Source: AP-15 sp963812675
Lineage (GTDB): Bacteria; Pseudomonadota; Alphaproteobacteria; ATCC43930; CGMCC-115725
Assembly: GCA_963812675.1 (NCBI GenBank)
Contig: CAWEWR010000012.1
Location: forward strand, 19,165-83,164
DNA: 64,000 bases
Direction: 5' to 3'
The position numbers were made by a program, and so were the translations under genes. Shown one piece after another: positions 44,902 to 54,066 of this stretch. Each line of letters starts with the position of its first letter. Position 1 is the first letter of the stretch. A model generated the notes under the pieces. It made no database searches. It was not told the DNA's origin and saw only the letters and a program-made list of their open reading frames with translations.

Positions 44902-45707
44902 GCCGGCGTCGCCTCTTCGCAGCCCAACTGCTGCAATGCCACGGCCATGTGGGACGGGACCGGAGCGGTGATTTCGACCGCGGGCCGCGCCGGGTAGAGT
45001 GGCAAAGTGATAGAGCGCGCGTAAAGCATCAGCGGGTATCCGGTTCCGCCATCTCCGTATACGGGGTCGCCGGCGACCGGGCAGCCGAGTTCGGCGCAAT
45101 GGACCCGCAGCTGATGGGTCCGCCCGGTGTGCGGCCGCAGTTCGAGCCAGGCCCGGTCGTCGGCGGCGCCGCGAACACGGTAGTCGGTCATGGCCCGTTG
45201 CCCGGCAGGATCGACGATCATGCGCCAGCCACTGCCTCGATTGAGCTTTCTAAGCCCAGTCTCGATCCGTCCCTCGGGGTCGGGCGGGCGGCGCTCGACG
45301 ACGGCCCAATAGACCTTCTCCACCCTCCCGCCGGCGAACAACGCCCCCAGCCGCCGCAGCGCCTTCGGGTGGCGCCCCAGCACCAGGCAGCCGCTGGTGT
45401 CGCGATCGAGCCTGTGGGCGAGAGCCGGCGGGTGCGGCAGGCCGAAGCGCAGCTCGTCGAACCGACTTTCGAGGTTGGGACCCCCGCCGGGGCCGGGATG
45501 CACCGCAATCCCGGCCGGCTTGTCGATAACCAGGATCAGCCCATCGCGATAAAGGACGCGGTCGATGAGTCGCCCCTCATCCCACCCCCACCCTAACCCT
45601 CCCCCGCGCGCGGGGGAGTGAAGGTTGAGGGCAGAGCGGGTCCCTCCCTCCCCCGCGCGCGGGGGAGGGTTAGGGTGGGGGCTCGGCTGTGGGCGCAACG
45701 ATGGCAA
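44898..45707 (-). CDS. RluA-type pseudouridine synthase
   Basis: Catalytic HRLDRDTSG with Asp at ~101 of this frame, and KPAGIAVHPG (motif), TGRTHQLRVH and LHLRCAELGC-type later motif define the RluA family, which isomerises uridine to pseudouridine in rRNA or tRNA. Target not determined. There is no ATG/GTG/TTG between the repeat and the domain, so the frame as given begins at a TTG and runs through an inverted repeat (SPHPNPPPRAGEGG...). The true start is uncertain. purB follows with a 4-base overlap. Confidence 0.8.
   Translation of the reverse strand: MPSLRPQPSPHPNPPPRAGEGGTRSALNLHSPARGGGLGWGWDEGRLIDRVLYRDGLILVIDKPAGIAVHPGPGGGPNLESRFDELRFGLPHPPALAHRLDRDTSGCLVLGRHPKALRRLGALFAGGRVEKVYWAVVERRPPDPEGRIETGLRKLNRGSGWRMIVDPAGQRAMTDYRVRGAADDRAWLELRPHTGRTHQLRVHCAELGCPVAGDPVYGDGGTGYPLMLYARSITLPLYPARPAVEITAPVPSHMAVALQQLGCEEATPA
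45579..45683. repeat. Inverted GC-rich repeat (REP-like) in the rluA leader
   Basis: CCCCCACCCTAACCCTCCCC with a central CGCGCGCG and its inverse copy GGGGAGGGTTAGGGTGGGGG flank ~35 bases, forming a long stem. Copies of the same core occur at about 50.04-50.10 kb. It is an intergenic-type repeat family, here overlapping a coding frame. Confidence 0.7.
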
Positions 45708-45722
45708 AATCTGCTGCTCGGA

Positions 45723-46607
45723 TTATTCCGCCGCCTCGCGCGCCGCAGGGGCGGTCCGGAAGCGGTCGCGCAGCGCGTCCCATTCGTCCGCCCCGAAGCG
45801 CTGGAACATCTCTGGCACGGTCATCTCCTTTATCGGTGTCGGGTGGCGGTGGGTGGTCTTCAACTCGGCCAGCACCCGGTCGCAAATGCCGACCACACTC
45901 TTGATCAGCAGCCCCGGCACGATTGCGAGCTTGTAGCCCATCGCTTCGGCTTCCCGCAGATCGAGATCGGGTGTCTTGCCGCCCCATACGACATTGAGGA
46001 GGCACGGTCCGTTGACTAGGCGCGGCACCGCGGCGACCTCCTCCTGCGTCTGCGGCGCCTCGACAAACGCCATGTCGGCGCCGGCGGCCAGCGCCGCATT
46101 CGCGCGGGCAATGGCCTCGTCCAGGCCCGCGACAGCGCGCGAGTCGGTGCGGGCGATGATCATGAAATCTTGGTCGCGGCGAGCGGCGACCGCGGCGCAA
46201 ATCTTGGCGATGTAATCCTCGCGAGGGATGATCTGCTTGCCTTCGAGGTGGCCGCATCTCTTCGGGAATTCCTGGTCTTCGATGTGGATCCCGGCAACGC
46301 CGCTGCGCTCTAACTCGCGCACCGTGCGGAAGACGTTGAGCTCGTTGCCGTAGCCGGTGTCGGCATCGGCGATGACAGGCAGCTCGACGGCGGCAGCGAT
46401 GCGCCCGGCATTGGCCACCATCTCAGACATCGTGACGAGGCCAAAGTCCGGATATCCCAGGGTCGCCGCGGTGCCGGCTCCGGTCATGTAGACCGCGGAG
46501 AAGCCCGCCTGTTCGATGAGCTTGGCAGTGATGCAATCGTACGCCCCGGGCGCCACCACCATCCCGCCCCGTTGCAACAAAGCGCGGAAACGGCTCGCCT
46601 GCGTCAT
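45723..46607 (-). CDS. Isocitrate lyase/PEP mutase family enzyme
   Basis: 294 residues of the carboxyvinyl-carboxyphosphonate phosphorylmutase/2-methylisocitrate lyase family. The active-site KRCGH lies at ~116-120, and MTGAGTAATLGYPDFGLVTM and ADADTGYGN are conserved. Its function could be 2-methylisocitrate lyase, oxaloacetate decarboxylase or another C-C lyase. The ATG follows GGAGGAT. It lies upstream of rluA on the same strand, but a REP-like repeat intervenes. Confidence 0.85.
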   Translation of the reverse strand: MTQASRFRALLQRGGMVVAPGAYDCITAKLIEQAGFSAVYMTGAGTAATLGYPDFGLVTMSEMVANAGRIAAAVELPVIADADTGYGNELNVFRTVRELERSGVAGIHIEDQEFPKRCGHLEGKQIIPREDYIAKICAAVAARRDQDFMIIARTDSRAVAGLDEAIARANAALAAGADMAFVEAPQTQEEVAAVPRLVNGPCLLNVVWGGKTPDLDLREAEAMGYKLAIVPGLLIKSVVGICDRVLAELKTTHRHPTPIKEMTVPEMFQRFGADEWDALRDRFRTAPAAREAAE

Positions 46608-46666
46608 CCGATCCTCCGATAATACTGCTCTAAGATAAGGCTAGAGCGCGATCGGCGGAGGGGCAA

Positions 46667-47071
46667 ATGCATGTTTTCAATTTAAGGGCCGAGCAGGCTT
46701 TCGACCCCAGGAAACACATGGAAAGGGTGCTCGGCAGGATCGACGAGGGCGATGTCACGGTCGCCTGCTGGGAACCTGGGCAGACCAGCCCCTATCACTG
46801 CCACCCCAATGCGACCGAGATCTATTTATGCTTCGAGGGTGGCGGCAGGATGCGCACCCCTACCGAAACCATCGAGATCGGACCGGGCACCTTCGTCGTT
46901 CATCCGCGAGGCGAAATGCACGAATACGCCAACGGTCCGCAGCGCACCCTCTTGTTCCGCGTGCGCTACGGCGAGGAAATGTCCGGCCGCACCAAGGAAT
47001 GGCCGAGCAACCCGGACTGGACCCCGCGGCCCCAGGACATCGCGTATTTCGGCCGTAACCCAGGGGCGTAG
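46667..47071 (+). CDS. Cupin-domain protein
   Basis: 134 residues with GGAGGGGC upstream. Cupin motif 1 is SPYHCHPNATEIYLCFEGGG and motif 2 VVHPRGEMHEYAN, so a metal site with three His and one Glu is likely. It may be an enzyme or a small-molecule sensor; the substrate is unknown. Divergent to the PEP-mutase-family gene. Confidence 0.82.
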   Translation: MHVFNLRAEQAFDPRKHMERVLGRIDEGDVTVACWEPGQTSPYHCHPNATEIYLCFEGGGRMRTPTETIEIGPGTFVVHPRGEMHEYANGPQRTLLFRVRYGEEMSGRTKEWPSNPDWTPRPQDIAYFGRNPGA

Positions 47072-47122
47072 GATCGCGCCCGCGCGGTTATTCCTCCGCT
47101 CGGGCGGGCCATCGGCCTCGCT

Positions 47123-48244
47123 TCACCGCTGCTCGAGCCGCGGATCCACCCAGGCCGGTTGATTGTAGGGGATCGGTCCGGAATCGGAATCGGCGCGCGC
47201 GACGCGCTCCTCGGCGCTTGGGGCGGTCTCGTCCTTCGACGCGGGCCGCTCGAGCCGCGGGTCGATCCAAGCCGGTTGATTGTGGGGGATTGCCTCGGAA
47301 TCGGCGCGCGCGACGCGCACCTCGGTGCTTGGGGCGGTCTCGTCCTTCGACGCGGGCCGCTCGAGCCGCGGGTCGATCCAAGCCGGTTGATTGTGGGGGA
47401 TTGCCTCGGAATCGGCGCGCGCGACGCGCACCTCGGTGCTTGGGGCGGTCTCGTCCTTCGACGCGGGCCGCTCGAGCCGCGGATCGATCCAAGCCGGTTG
47501 ATTGCGGGGGATTGCCTCGGAATCGGCGCGCGCGACGTGCACCTCGGTGCTTGGGGCGGTCTCGTCCCTCGACGCGGGCCGCTCGAGCCGCGGATCGACC
47601 CAAGCTGGTTGATTGTAAGGGATTGCCTCGGAACCGGCGCGCGCAACAAGCGTCTCGGAGGCTGGAGCAGTCCCCCTGTTCGGCGCTCGCCCACTCGCAA
47701 TGGGTTCGACGCTGACGGCCGCGATGCCGCTGCGAACGACACCGATCTCTTCGGCGGCACGGGGCGAAAGATCGATAATGAAACGCCGCCGATAGGGACC
47801 CCGGTCGTTGATCTTGACGACCACAGCACGGCCGGTGTCGAGGTTTGTGACTTTTGCGTAGGAAGCAAGCGGTAGCGAACGATGGGCAGCCGTTGGGGTG
47901 ATCCAATCGAGAATCTCGCCGCTAGCGGTACGGGACCCCACCCAATTGTACCAAGCCGCTCTGCCGATCTCGCTTTTTCTGGTCGTATGCACGGAGCCCA
48001 GATAGGCATCTGCTGGACCTTCGGCCAATTCGGCGGAATCGGAGTCGGCGTGGCGCGAGCTCGCGGGAGCATCCGCGCCGCAGGACGGGAACCGGGCTGT
48101 GCCGGGCCATATTTCGGCTCTGACATGTTTCCCCTGCAGCTGGCCAGGATGCGGCGATGAGTTTTTGCCCGGCGTCTTGGCGATTGCGCCGGTCGAGATC
48201 ATAACACACGCGAGCAAAAGGCCGATCGTTTGGCGCATTGCCAT
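47123..48244 (-). CDS. RlpA-like protein with C-terminal 37-aa repeats
   Basis: ~373 residues starting at an ATG preceded by AAGGGGGGC. A signal peptide (MAMRQTIGLLLACVMISTGAIA) directs it to the envelope. The double-psi beta-barrel/RlpA region (~75-175) contains AAWYNWVGSRTASGEILD, TNLDTGRAVVVKINDRGPY and the acidic/serine catalytic-type residues of RlpA lytic transglycosylases. The last ~200 residues are five repeats of about 37 residues around NQPAWIDPRLERPASKDET, which could bind peptidoglycan or a partner at the septum. Confidence 0.82.
   Translation of the reverse strand: MAMRQTIGLLLACVMISTGAIAKTPGKNSSPHPGQLQGKHVRAEIWPGTARFPSCGADAPASSRHADSDSAELAEGPADAYLGSVHTTRKSEIGRAAWYNWVGSRTASGEILDWITPTAAHRSLPLASYAKVTNLDTGRAVVVKINDRGPYRRRFIIDLSPRAAEEIGVVRSGIAAVSVEPIASGRAPNRGTAPASETLVARAGSEAIPYNQPAWVDPRLERPASRDETAPSTEVHVARADSEAIPRNQPAWIDPRLERPASKDETAPSTEVRVARADSEAIPHNQPAWIDPRLERPASKDETAPSTEVRVARADSEAIPHNQPAWIDPRLERPASKDETAPSAEERVARADSDSGPIPYNQPAWVDPRLEQR
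47126..47690 (-). repeat. Tandem 111-bp coding repeats
   Basis: CTCGAGCCGCGG recurs at 47132, 47249, 47360, 47471 and 47582. The spacing is 117 bases once and 111 bases three times, with near-identical sequence between. It encodes the 37-residue repeats of the RlpA-like protein. Identical units suggest recent expansion and possible length variation by slippage or recombination. Confidence 0.85.
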
Positions 48245-48840
48245 TGCTTTGCCCCCCTTTGCTGGGCACTCCCCGGCTGCGGGCAATAGCGATCCCGCCG
48301 CCATGCCAATCGTATTGGATGGACGAGGAAGTGCAGATCGGTGTCTTCCCGGATTGTCCCCGACAAACCGGGCAGGACAGGTAGGAACATGCGAGGCTAA
48401 ACAGGCTAAAACGGGGCTGTCAACCAGGTCGCTCTTTTTTTTCTGCGCATTGGAAGCTGACTGCGCTGTTTAGGTCACAGGGCCCAAACCCCGCGAATAC
48501 CAAACCTAATCTCTGGAAGACCTGAGTTTTACTTGTTAAGCAATTGTTCGCTTTCGGGAGGCAAAACTAGGACGGGATCCCTTAAAAACGCGACACCCCC
48601 GTTTTGCTCGTAAAGTGTGGAACAGGGCGAAACGCCGCGTGAAGGTTTTATTTACGGGGATTGGCACTCGATGATCAACTCGGGGACGGCCTCAATGCAA
48701 AGTCCCGCACCCGATCGCCGCGCCGTTGCCGTGTCAAGACTGTGTCACTCGGCGGCCGAACACCCACGGCCCCTTTGCCGCTGACACTGGCCGGAGTCCG
48801 GGTTATGACGTTTGGGCGAGAGTGCGGAGGAGGGGCGACA
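48245..48840. other. Long leader/intergenic region
   Basis: About 600 bases. A plus-strand frame extends 60 codons upstream of the amidohydrolase ATG but lacks a ribosome-binding site at its head. A T-rich tract is at ~48.43 kb. No other element recognised. Confidence 0.4.
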
Positions 48841-50007
48841 ATGGGCGTCATCGAGGGCATTGCGGAGTTTCATGACGATCTTACGAACTGGCGGCGCGAC
48901 ATTCATGCGCATCCGGAACTCGGGTTCGAGGAGCACCGGACCTCCGATTTCGTCGCGCAAAAGCTCGCCGAGTTCGGTTACGAGGTGCATCGCGGCATCG
49001 GCCGCACGGGTGTCGTCGGCCGGTTGAGCGCCGGCACATCGCCGCGCTCGATCGGGCTGCGCGCCGACATGGACGCGCTGCCGATCGAGGAGGCGACCAA
49101 TCTCGCCTACCGCTCGCGCCATCACGGGCGCATGCACGCCTGCGGCCATGACGGGCACACCGCGATGCTGCTCGGCGCCGCCCGGTATCTCGCCAAGACC
49201 CGCAAATTCAACGGGACCGTCAATCTGATCTTTCAACCCGCCGAAGAGGGGCTCGGGGGCGGCGAGGCGATGGTCAAGGACGGGCTGTTCGAGCGCTTTC
49301 CGTGCGACGCGATCTTTGGCATGCACAACCGGCCGGGGCTCGCGATCGGCAAATTCCAGATCCGCACCGGCCCGATGATGGCGGGCGGCGGTTACTTCGA
49401 TATCACCGTCACCGGCCGCGGCGCGCACGGCGCCCGCCCCGAGGCCGGGATCGATCCGGTCATTGTCGCGGCCCACATCACGACGGCGCTGCAGACGATC
49501 GTCTCACGCAATGTGAGGCCGCTCGACACGGCAGTCCTCAGTGTTACCCAAATCCATGCCGGCGACGCCTACAATGTCATCCCGGAGCAGGCCTTCATCC
49601 GCGGCACCGCACGCGCCTTCGCTGCCGAAACCTTGCGGCTCATCGAGGACAACATGCGGCGCATCGCTTCAGGTGTCGCCAGCGGGTTCGGCGCGACTGC
49701 GGAACTCGATTTCCGGATTCTGTTTCCGCCACTGGTCAATGATGCCGCCGAGACCGAATTCATCGCCGAGACTGCCGCCGAGCTGGTCGGCGCCGAGAAC
49801 GTCAATCGCGACGGCAACCTGGTGATGGCCTCGGAAGATTTCTCGTACATGCTGAACCGCCGCCCCGGCGCGTACATCCAAATCGGCAACGGCGACGGAG
49901 TCGGGGGCTGCGAAGTCCACAACCCCGGCTACGACTTCAACGATATGGCACTGCCGTTCGGCGCCAGCCTGTTCGTCAGGCTGGCCGAACGGAAATTGGC
50001 GCCCTGA
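48841..50007 (+). CDS. M20-family amidohydrolase (hippurate hydrolase-like)
   Basis: 388 residues from the ATG with GGAGGAGGGG upstream. Zn ligands are in HACGHDGHTAM (~99-110), ADMDALPIEE and the FQPAEEGLGGGEAM motif; HPELGFEEHRT and GRGAHGARPEAGIDPV are typical of the M20 aminoacylase/hippurate hydrolase subfamily. It hydrolyses an N-acyl amino acid or a related amide. Substrate unknown. The following DNA contains a REP-like repeat. Confidence 0.9.
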   Translation: MGVIEGIAEFHDDLTNWRRDIHAHPELGFEEHRTSDFVAQKLAEFGYEVHRGIGRTGVVGRLSAGTSPRSIGLRADMDALPIEEATNLAYRSRHHGRMHACGHDGHTAMLLGAARYLAKTRKFNGTVNLIFQPAEEGLGGGEAMVKDGLFERFPCDAIFGMHNRPGLAIGKFQIRTGPMMAGGGYFDITVTGRGAHGARPEAGIDPVIVAAHITTALQTIVSRNVRPLDTAVLSVTQIHAGDAYNVIPEQAFIRGTARAFAAETLRLIEDNMRRIASGVASGFGATAELDFRILFPPLVNDAAETEFIAETAAELVGAENVNRDGNLVMASEDFSYMLNRRPGAYIQIGNGDGVGGCEVHNPGYDFNDMALPFGASLFVRLAERKLAP

Positions 50008-50036
50008 CCCTCACCCGCCTCGCTGCGCTCGGGGGG

Positions 50037-50095
50037 ACCAAGCCCCCTCCCATTCCCTCCCCCGCAAGCGGGGGAGGGTTAGGGTGGGGGCTTGG
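50037..50095. repeat. REP-like inverted repeat
   Basis: CCAAGCCCCC and GGGGGCTTGG bracket a hairpin with a CTCCCCCGC-AAGC-GGGGGAG core. The core is shared with the repeat near 45.6 kb and similar G/C-rich motifs near 50.95 and 58.2 kb. Confidence 0.7.
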
Positions 50096-50114
50096 TGGGT
50101 GAGGGTAGGCAAAC

Positions 50115-50837
50115 TTACGCCGGAGCAGGGATGGCGCGCTGGTTGTACATGATCTTGCGCATTTGCGCCCGCTCCGCCTCGCTCAATGTGGCGGGGTCGA
50201 CGCGCAGATTGTTGCCGGTCTCCATCCCGCGCTTGACCGCCGGACGGCTGCCGACCTCGTCGAACCAGCGCTTGAAGTATTTGAACTCGCTGATGTCCTG
50301 CCCCTGGGCCTCGGCGTTGACGGTCCAGGGATAGGAAATCATGTCGGCGATCGTGTATTCGTCACCGGCGAGAAAGCGCCGGTCGTGGAGCCGGTTGTTC
50401 ATGACGCCGTAGAGCCGGTTCGCCTCGTCGGTGAAGCGGCGGATCGCATAGGTCAGGTCGCCGGCGCCGGGGCCGGCGCGCCGGAAATGCCCGCATTCAC
50501 CGAGCTTGGGCCCCTGATTGGCCATCTGCCATATCACCCACTGGGTGACTTCGTATTTCCCGCGAAGGTCCTGCGGGAAAAAGCGGCCCTCTTTTTCCGC
50601 GAGATACATCATGATCGCGCCTGATTCGAAAATGCTGATCGCTGCTCCGCCGCCCTTGGGCTTGTGGTCGACCAACACCGGCATGCGGTGATTGGGATTG
50701 ATCTTCAGGAATTCGGGTTTGAACTGGTCGCCGCGCCCGATATTACAGGGAACCAGATTGTAATCGAGACCCAATTCTTCGAGCAGGATCGTGACCTTCT
50801 TCCCGTTCGGCGTCGGCCAAAAGTGGAGATCGAGCAT
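50115..50837 (-). CDS. Glutathione S-transferase, YfcG/Nu-like (paralogue)
   Basis: 240 residues, close in architecture to the enzyme at 9.0-9.8 kb: LDLHFWPTPNGKKVTILLEE, ISIFESGAIMMYLAEK and YTIADMISYPWTVNAE are the matching blocks. The start follows AAAAGGAGC. It should have glutathione-dependent disulfide reductase or transferase activity. Likely a duplicated or twice-acquired gene in this genome. Confidence 0.88.
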   Translation of the reverse strand: MLDLHFWPTPNGKKVTILLEELGLDYNLVPCNIGRGDQFKPEFLKINPNHRMPVLVDHKPKGGGAAISIFESGAIMMYLAEKEGRFFPQDLRGKYEVTQWVIWQMANQGPKLGECGHFRRAGPGAGDLTYAIRRFTDEANRLYGVMNNRLHDRRFLAGDEYTIADMISYPWTVNAEAQGQDISEFKYFKRWFDEVGSRPAVKRGMETGNNLRVDPATLSEAERAQMRKIMYNQRAIPAPA

Positions 50838-50887
50838 GGCAAGCTCCTTTTCCGTTTTGCTGAGGGGTGGGCCGTCGCCAAAACGAT

Positions 50888-50926
50888 AGCCCCCTAGGGG
50901 CTCTGTGTCACCGATCGCAGTGACAC
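50888..50926. repeat. Paired hairpins after the second GST gene
   Basis: AGCCCC-CTA-GGGGCT (50888-50902) and GTGTCAC-N8-GTGACAC (50905-50926) lie side by side in the space between the GST gene start and the diguanylate cyclase. They could be a terminator or an operator pair. Confidence 0.45.
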
Positions 50927-50981
50927 CCCCTCATCCCAACCCGCTCCCCGCAGGCGGGAAAAGTGAGCAGGTCAGTCAAAT

Positions 50982-51042
50982 CTCCTCGCCTCGCGAAAGC
51001 GACGCGAAAGCGGGAGAGACCCGCGAAACGGGAGGCGAGGAG
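50982..51042. repeat. 11-bp inverted repeat downstream of the diguanylate cyclase
   Basis: CTCCTCGCCTC and its inverse GAGGCGAGGAG flank ~39 bases containing GCGAAAGC repeats. It resembles the G/C-rich intergenic repeats elsewhere in the window. Confidence 0.5.
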
Positions 51043-51071
51043 CAAGTGGACGAGATCCGCGGGCACGCCGG

Positions 51072-53123
51072 TCAGGAAACCTCGACGAGCGACAAGGCCG
51101 CTGGTTGCTCCTGCTCTGCGGCGGGAACGTAGAAGCTGGGGCCCAATGCGCGGTGCATCGGCACGGCGCGCAACTCCGGCGCGTCGGCGTCCGACGCCCG
51201 GGCGCCGGACATTTCGACGCGGTTCCGGCCCTTCTCCTTTGCCCGGTACAAGGCTTCGTCGGCGACTTTCAGCACTGCCTGCGGATTGTCGCCGGCCTCC
51301 GGGAACACCGCCACGCCGATCGACACGGTGATCCGCGGCAGGTTCTTTTCGAGGTAGCGGACGACGATCTCCTCGACTTTGCTGCGAAGCTGCTCGGCCC
51401 GGCGCAGCGCCACATCGGCGCTGCCCCCAGGCATAATGACAACGAATTCCTCGCCACCGAACCGGCAAGGGATATCTTCGTTGCGGAACAGGTTCTCCAG
51501 GCAATTGCCGACCGCACGCAGCACCATATCGCCGGCATCGTGGCCGTGATTGTCGTTGTATTTCTTGAAATGGTCGACATCGATCGAAAGGACGCTGATG
51601 CTTTGACCGGTCCTCGCCGCTCGCGAAAATTCGCGGCGGCAGGTCTCCAGCATATACCGCCTGTTGAACAGTCCGGTCAGAACGTCGCGTATCGACTGGT
51701 CGCGCAACTGATCGCGGAGCTTGACATTGGCTATCGCCAGGCTGATTTGCTCGGCGCAAACAAGACCCAACCGGCGCTGTTCCGCGTTCGCTTCTTTGTG
51801 CGGTTTTTCGCCGTCTGACCCGCTCTCCAATCCGCTGGTGCACCGGAATTCGAGGTTCAGCAATCCGATTGTCTCACCATGGGCGAGGATTGGAATGCAG
51901 CAATATTCGCACTGCACCGACGGATCGACATGCGAGCAGCGGAAATCGATCTCGTTTTCGCCGAACGTATAGGGCCGTCCGCGCCGTAAGCCCCAGCAAT
52001 CGTCGGGATGCATTGCCGGCATCATTTTACCGCCGTTCCAGGCCTTGGCGCTTTCCAGCACGTCCCGCGAATTGGCGTAGATATAGAGACTGCCGGCGCA
52101 GCCAGGGAGCAAGCGGCCGAGGAATTCTGCCACCATCTGGTAGAGTTCGCCCAATGAGTTGCAGGATTGGAGCCATTCGTTGAGGTCCGAGAGCAATCGC
52201 GTCTCGCGATTGCGCTTCTGGCGTTCCACCAATGTGGTGTGGAATACCTCGACCGCTCTGGCCATTTCAGCAAGTTCGTGGGCGCGCTGCCGCCCATCGA
52301 TTGCGAAGTCGAGGTCGCCTTGCGATAGACGCAGCATCGAATCCCGCATGCGCAGCACAGGTGTCAGAAGCCCGGCCTTGACGAATAACAGGCCGCCAGC
52401 CAGCGCTATCGCGCCGAGCACGGCGACAGCCAACAGAATCGCCAGAAAATAACGTTCGTCCGCTTCGACCTGACTGCGCGCTTGTGCGATTTCCTGCTCA
52501 TACGCGCGGGCGACCGTATGCAAGCTGTTGTTGAGCGCAGTCCTGACGGTGCGGTTTGCGTCATTGTCGCCAAACGCGCGGGCCGCCGCCGTGCTCTCTT
52601 CCTTGCCGAGGCGCACCAGCTCTGTCCGAAAGCGCACGAACTGGTCGATACGCTCCGCCAAATCTTCGATATTGGATTGCTGCGAGGCGATGGCGTCGGA
52701 CTTCCACGCCCGCGCCACATCCTGGAGCTCGCCGAGCTGACGGCTCAGGTTCTTGGCGAACGGCTCCGCTGCGCTCCAATCCGCGGACATGTAGATGCCG
52801 CGCGATTCCATCACGACGGCGTAGACGAGCCCGTTGACGCGCTCGAGATTGATCGTGCCTCGGGCCACGCGATCCAGGGCCGCATCATCGCGCCGGGACA
52901 TTTCGACCGCCCCTAATGCAAGCGCGACACCCAGGACCGGGAGCAGTCCGAGAAAGGCAATAATGGAGTAGAGCCGGGCTTTAAGACTGTATCTCGCCTC
53001 TCCGGTCGTAACTAATTGAAACATCGCGATAGTGCCGAAAGTTGTGCTGAGCCGCATGCCGATAAGGGTGAACGCCGCGCTCACTGCGATCACAATCAGC
53101 GCGGCGATCGGTTCCGGATTCAA
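51072..53123 (-). CDS. Membrane diguanylate cyclase (HAMP-GAF-GGDEF)
   Basis: Up to 683 residues. Two N-terminal transmembrane segments, a periplasmic helical sensor (~75-220), a third membrane segment and HAMP (~225-300), a GAF-like domain with CSHVDPSVQCEYCCIP and a C-terminal GGDEF domain. The active site reads GGEEF (556-560) and an intact inhibitory RxxD (RNED, five residues upstream) is present, so feedback by c-di-GMP is likely. The start is uncertain: the first codon is TTG without a ribosome-binding site, and an internal ATG lies ~33 codons in. Confidence 0.87.
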   Translation of the reverse strand: MNPEPIAALIVIAVSAAFTLIGMRLSTTFGTIAMFQLVTTGEARYSLKARLYSIIAFLGLLPVLGVALALGAVEMSRRDDAALDRVARGTINLERVNGLVYAVVMESRGIYMSADWSAAEPFAKNLSRQLGELQDVARAWKSDAIASQQSNIEDLAERIDQFVRFRTELVRLGKEESTAAARAFGDNDANRTVRTALNNSLHTVARAYEQEIAQARSQVEADERYFLAILLAVAVLGAIALAGGLLFVKAGLLTPVLRMRDSMLRLSQGDLDFAIDGRQRAHELAEMARAVEVFHTTLVERQKRNRETRLLSDLNEWLQSCNSLGELYQMVAEFLGRLLPGCAGSLYIYANSRDVLESAKAWNGGKMMPAMHPDDCWGLRRGRPYTFGENEIDFRCSHVDPSVQCEYCCIPILAHGETIGLLNLEFRCTSGLESGSDGEKPHKEANAEQRRLGLVCAEQISLAIANVKLRDQLRDQSIRDVLTGLFNRRYMLETCRREFSRAARTGQSISVLSIDVDHFKKYNDNHGHDAGDMVLRAVGNCLENLFRNEDIPCRFGGEEFVVIMPGGSADVALRRAEQLRSKVEEIVVRYLEKNLPRITVSIGVAVFPEAGDNPQAVLKVADEALYRAKEKGRNRVEMSGARASDADAPELRAVPMHRALGPSFYVPAAEQEQPAALSLVEVS

Positions 53124-53321
53124 ATCATCATCAATACAGAAGATTAATTCTTACCTTACCGGAGTTCTTTGGTTTAGCGGCAGGGCACCGCGGGCTTTGG
53201 CGCAATGACTCGTTCACCGGATCAACCGGCGGTCGTGCGCAAGAAACCGGGCCGTCTGGTCAATCAGAGCCGTAAGCTCGGGCGCGCCGCCGACGCCAAG
53301 CCGACGCGCCCGCGAGCACCG

Positions 53322-54044
53322 CTATTCTCGGCGGAACGTCACCACCAAGACGTCGCGGTAGGCCGGGCGCGCGGGATCGAGCGGCACGACCGGGGTCACG
53401 CCGTGATAGACGCGGCTGTCGTCGACCAGCGCCGAGTTGAGCGGGGCGGTCAGCGTGAAGCTGCCGAGCGGGCGTCTGACGAGGTCGTAGATCGTGGTTT
53501 CGCCGCTCGCGACGTTCTCCCGGCGGACCATCAGCACCAGCACCCAGTCGACCCCGTCGCGATGCATGCCCTCCGGGGTCGGCCGGCCCTCTTGGCCGGG
53601 CCGCGTCTCGATGCGGAACTGGTGCGTCTCGACATGCCAGGCCTCAGGGCGCAGCTCGGGCGGGGTCAGCCGGTTGAATAGGGAATGACAGGTGCGCAGG
53701 ATCGCGATCAGGGCCGGATGGCGTGCGGCCGCCTCGGTGACCGGTTCGAACCAGCGCTCGACGCCGCCGTTGAGCGGGTTGTAGTCGCGGCTTTGGTAAT
53801 GCGGCTGATGCGGCTTCCGGGTGATCCCGGCCGGTGCGGCGCGAAAAATCCCGAACCGGCGGCGGCGGTAGCGTCCGCCATCGGCCATGTAGGCGTCGAC
53901 TCCGAGATCGCCCCAGGTCGCGGCAAAACCCTCCCAATCGGCAAGGCCAGCCGCTTCCAGCAACCGCCCCATTTCCGGCGCGCGCACGAAGGCAAAGCCG
54001 TCGCGCTCGATTGTCTTAGCAAGAGGGACGAGCAATTCTGTCAT
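53322..54044 (-). CDS. 2OG-Fe dioxygenase family protein
   Basis: 240 residues with GAGGA before the ATG. The metal site is visible as MHRDGVDWV (H-x-D) and VYHGVTPV (distal His), with a C-terminal DVLVVTFRRE that includes the 2-oxoglutarate-binding arginine. It resembles the BsmA/2OG-Fe dioxygenase (PF10014-like) group, which hydroxylates free amino acids such as leucine, though the substrate is not determined here. It lies on the same strand as the two LLM genes, 22 bases away. Confidence 0.8.
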   Translation of the reverse strand: MTELLVPLAKTIERDGFAFVRAPEMGRLLEAAGLADWEGFAATWGDLGVDAYMADGGRYRRRRFGIFRAAPAGITRKPHQPHYQSRDYNPLNGGVERWFEPVTEAAARHPALIAILRTCHSLFNRLTPPELRPEAWHVETHQFRIETRPGQEGRPTPEGMHRDGVDWVLVLMVRRENVASGETTIYDLVRRPLGSFTLTAPLNSALVDDSRVYHGVTPVVPLDPARPAYRDVLVVTFRRE

Positions 54045-54066
54045 TGGCGGATCCTCGAGCCGGCGG

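Noticed and set aside
47126..47690. CRISPR array
   Set aside because: The regular repeats have no spacers; they are 111-bp tandem coding repeats that encode protein sequence in frame.
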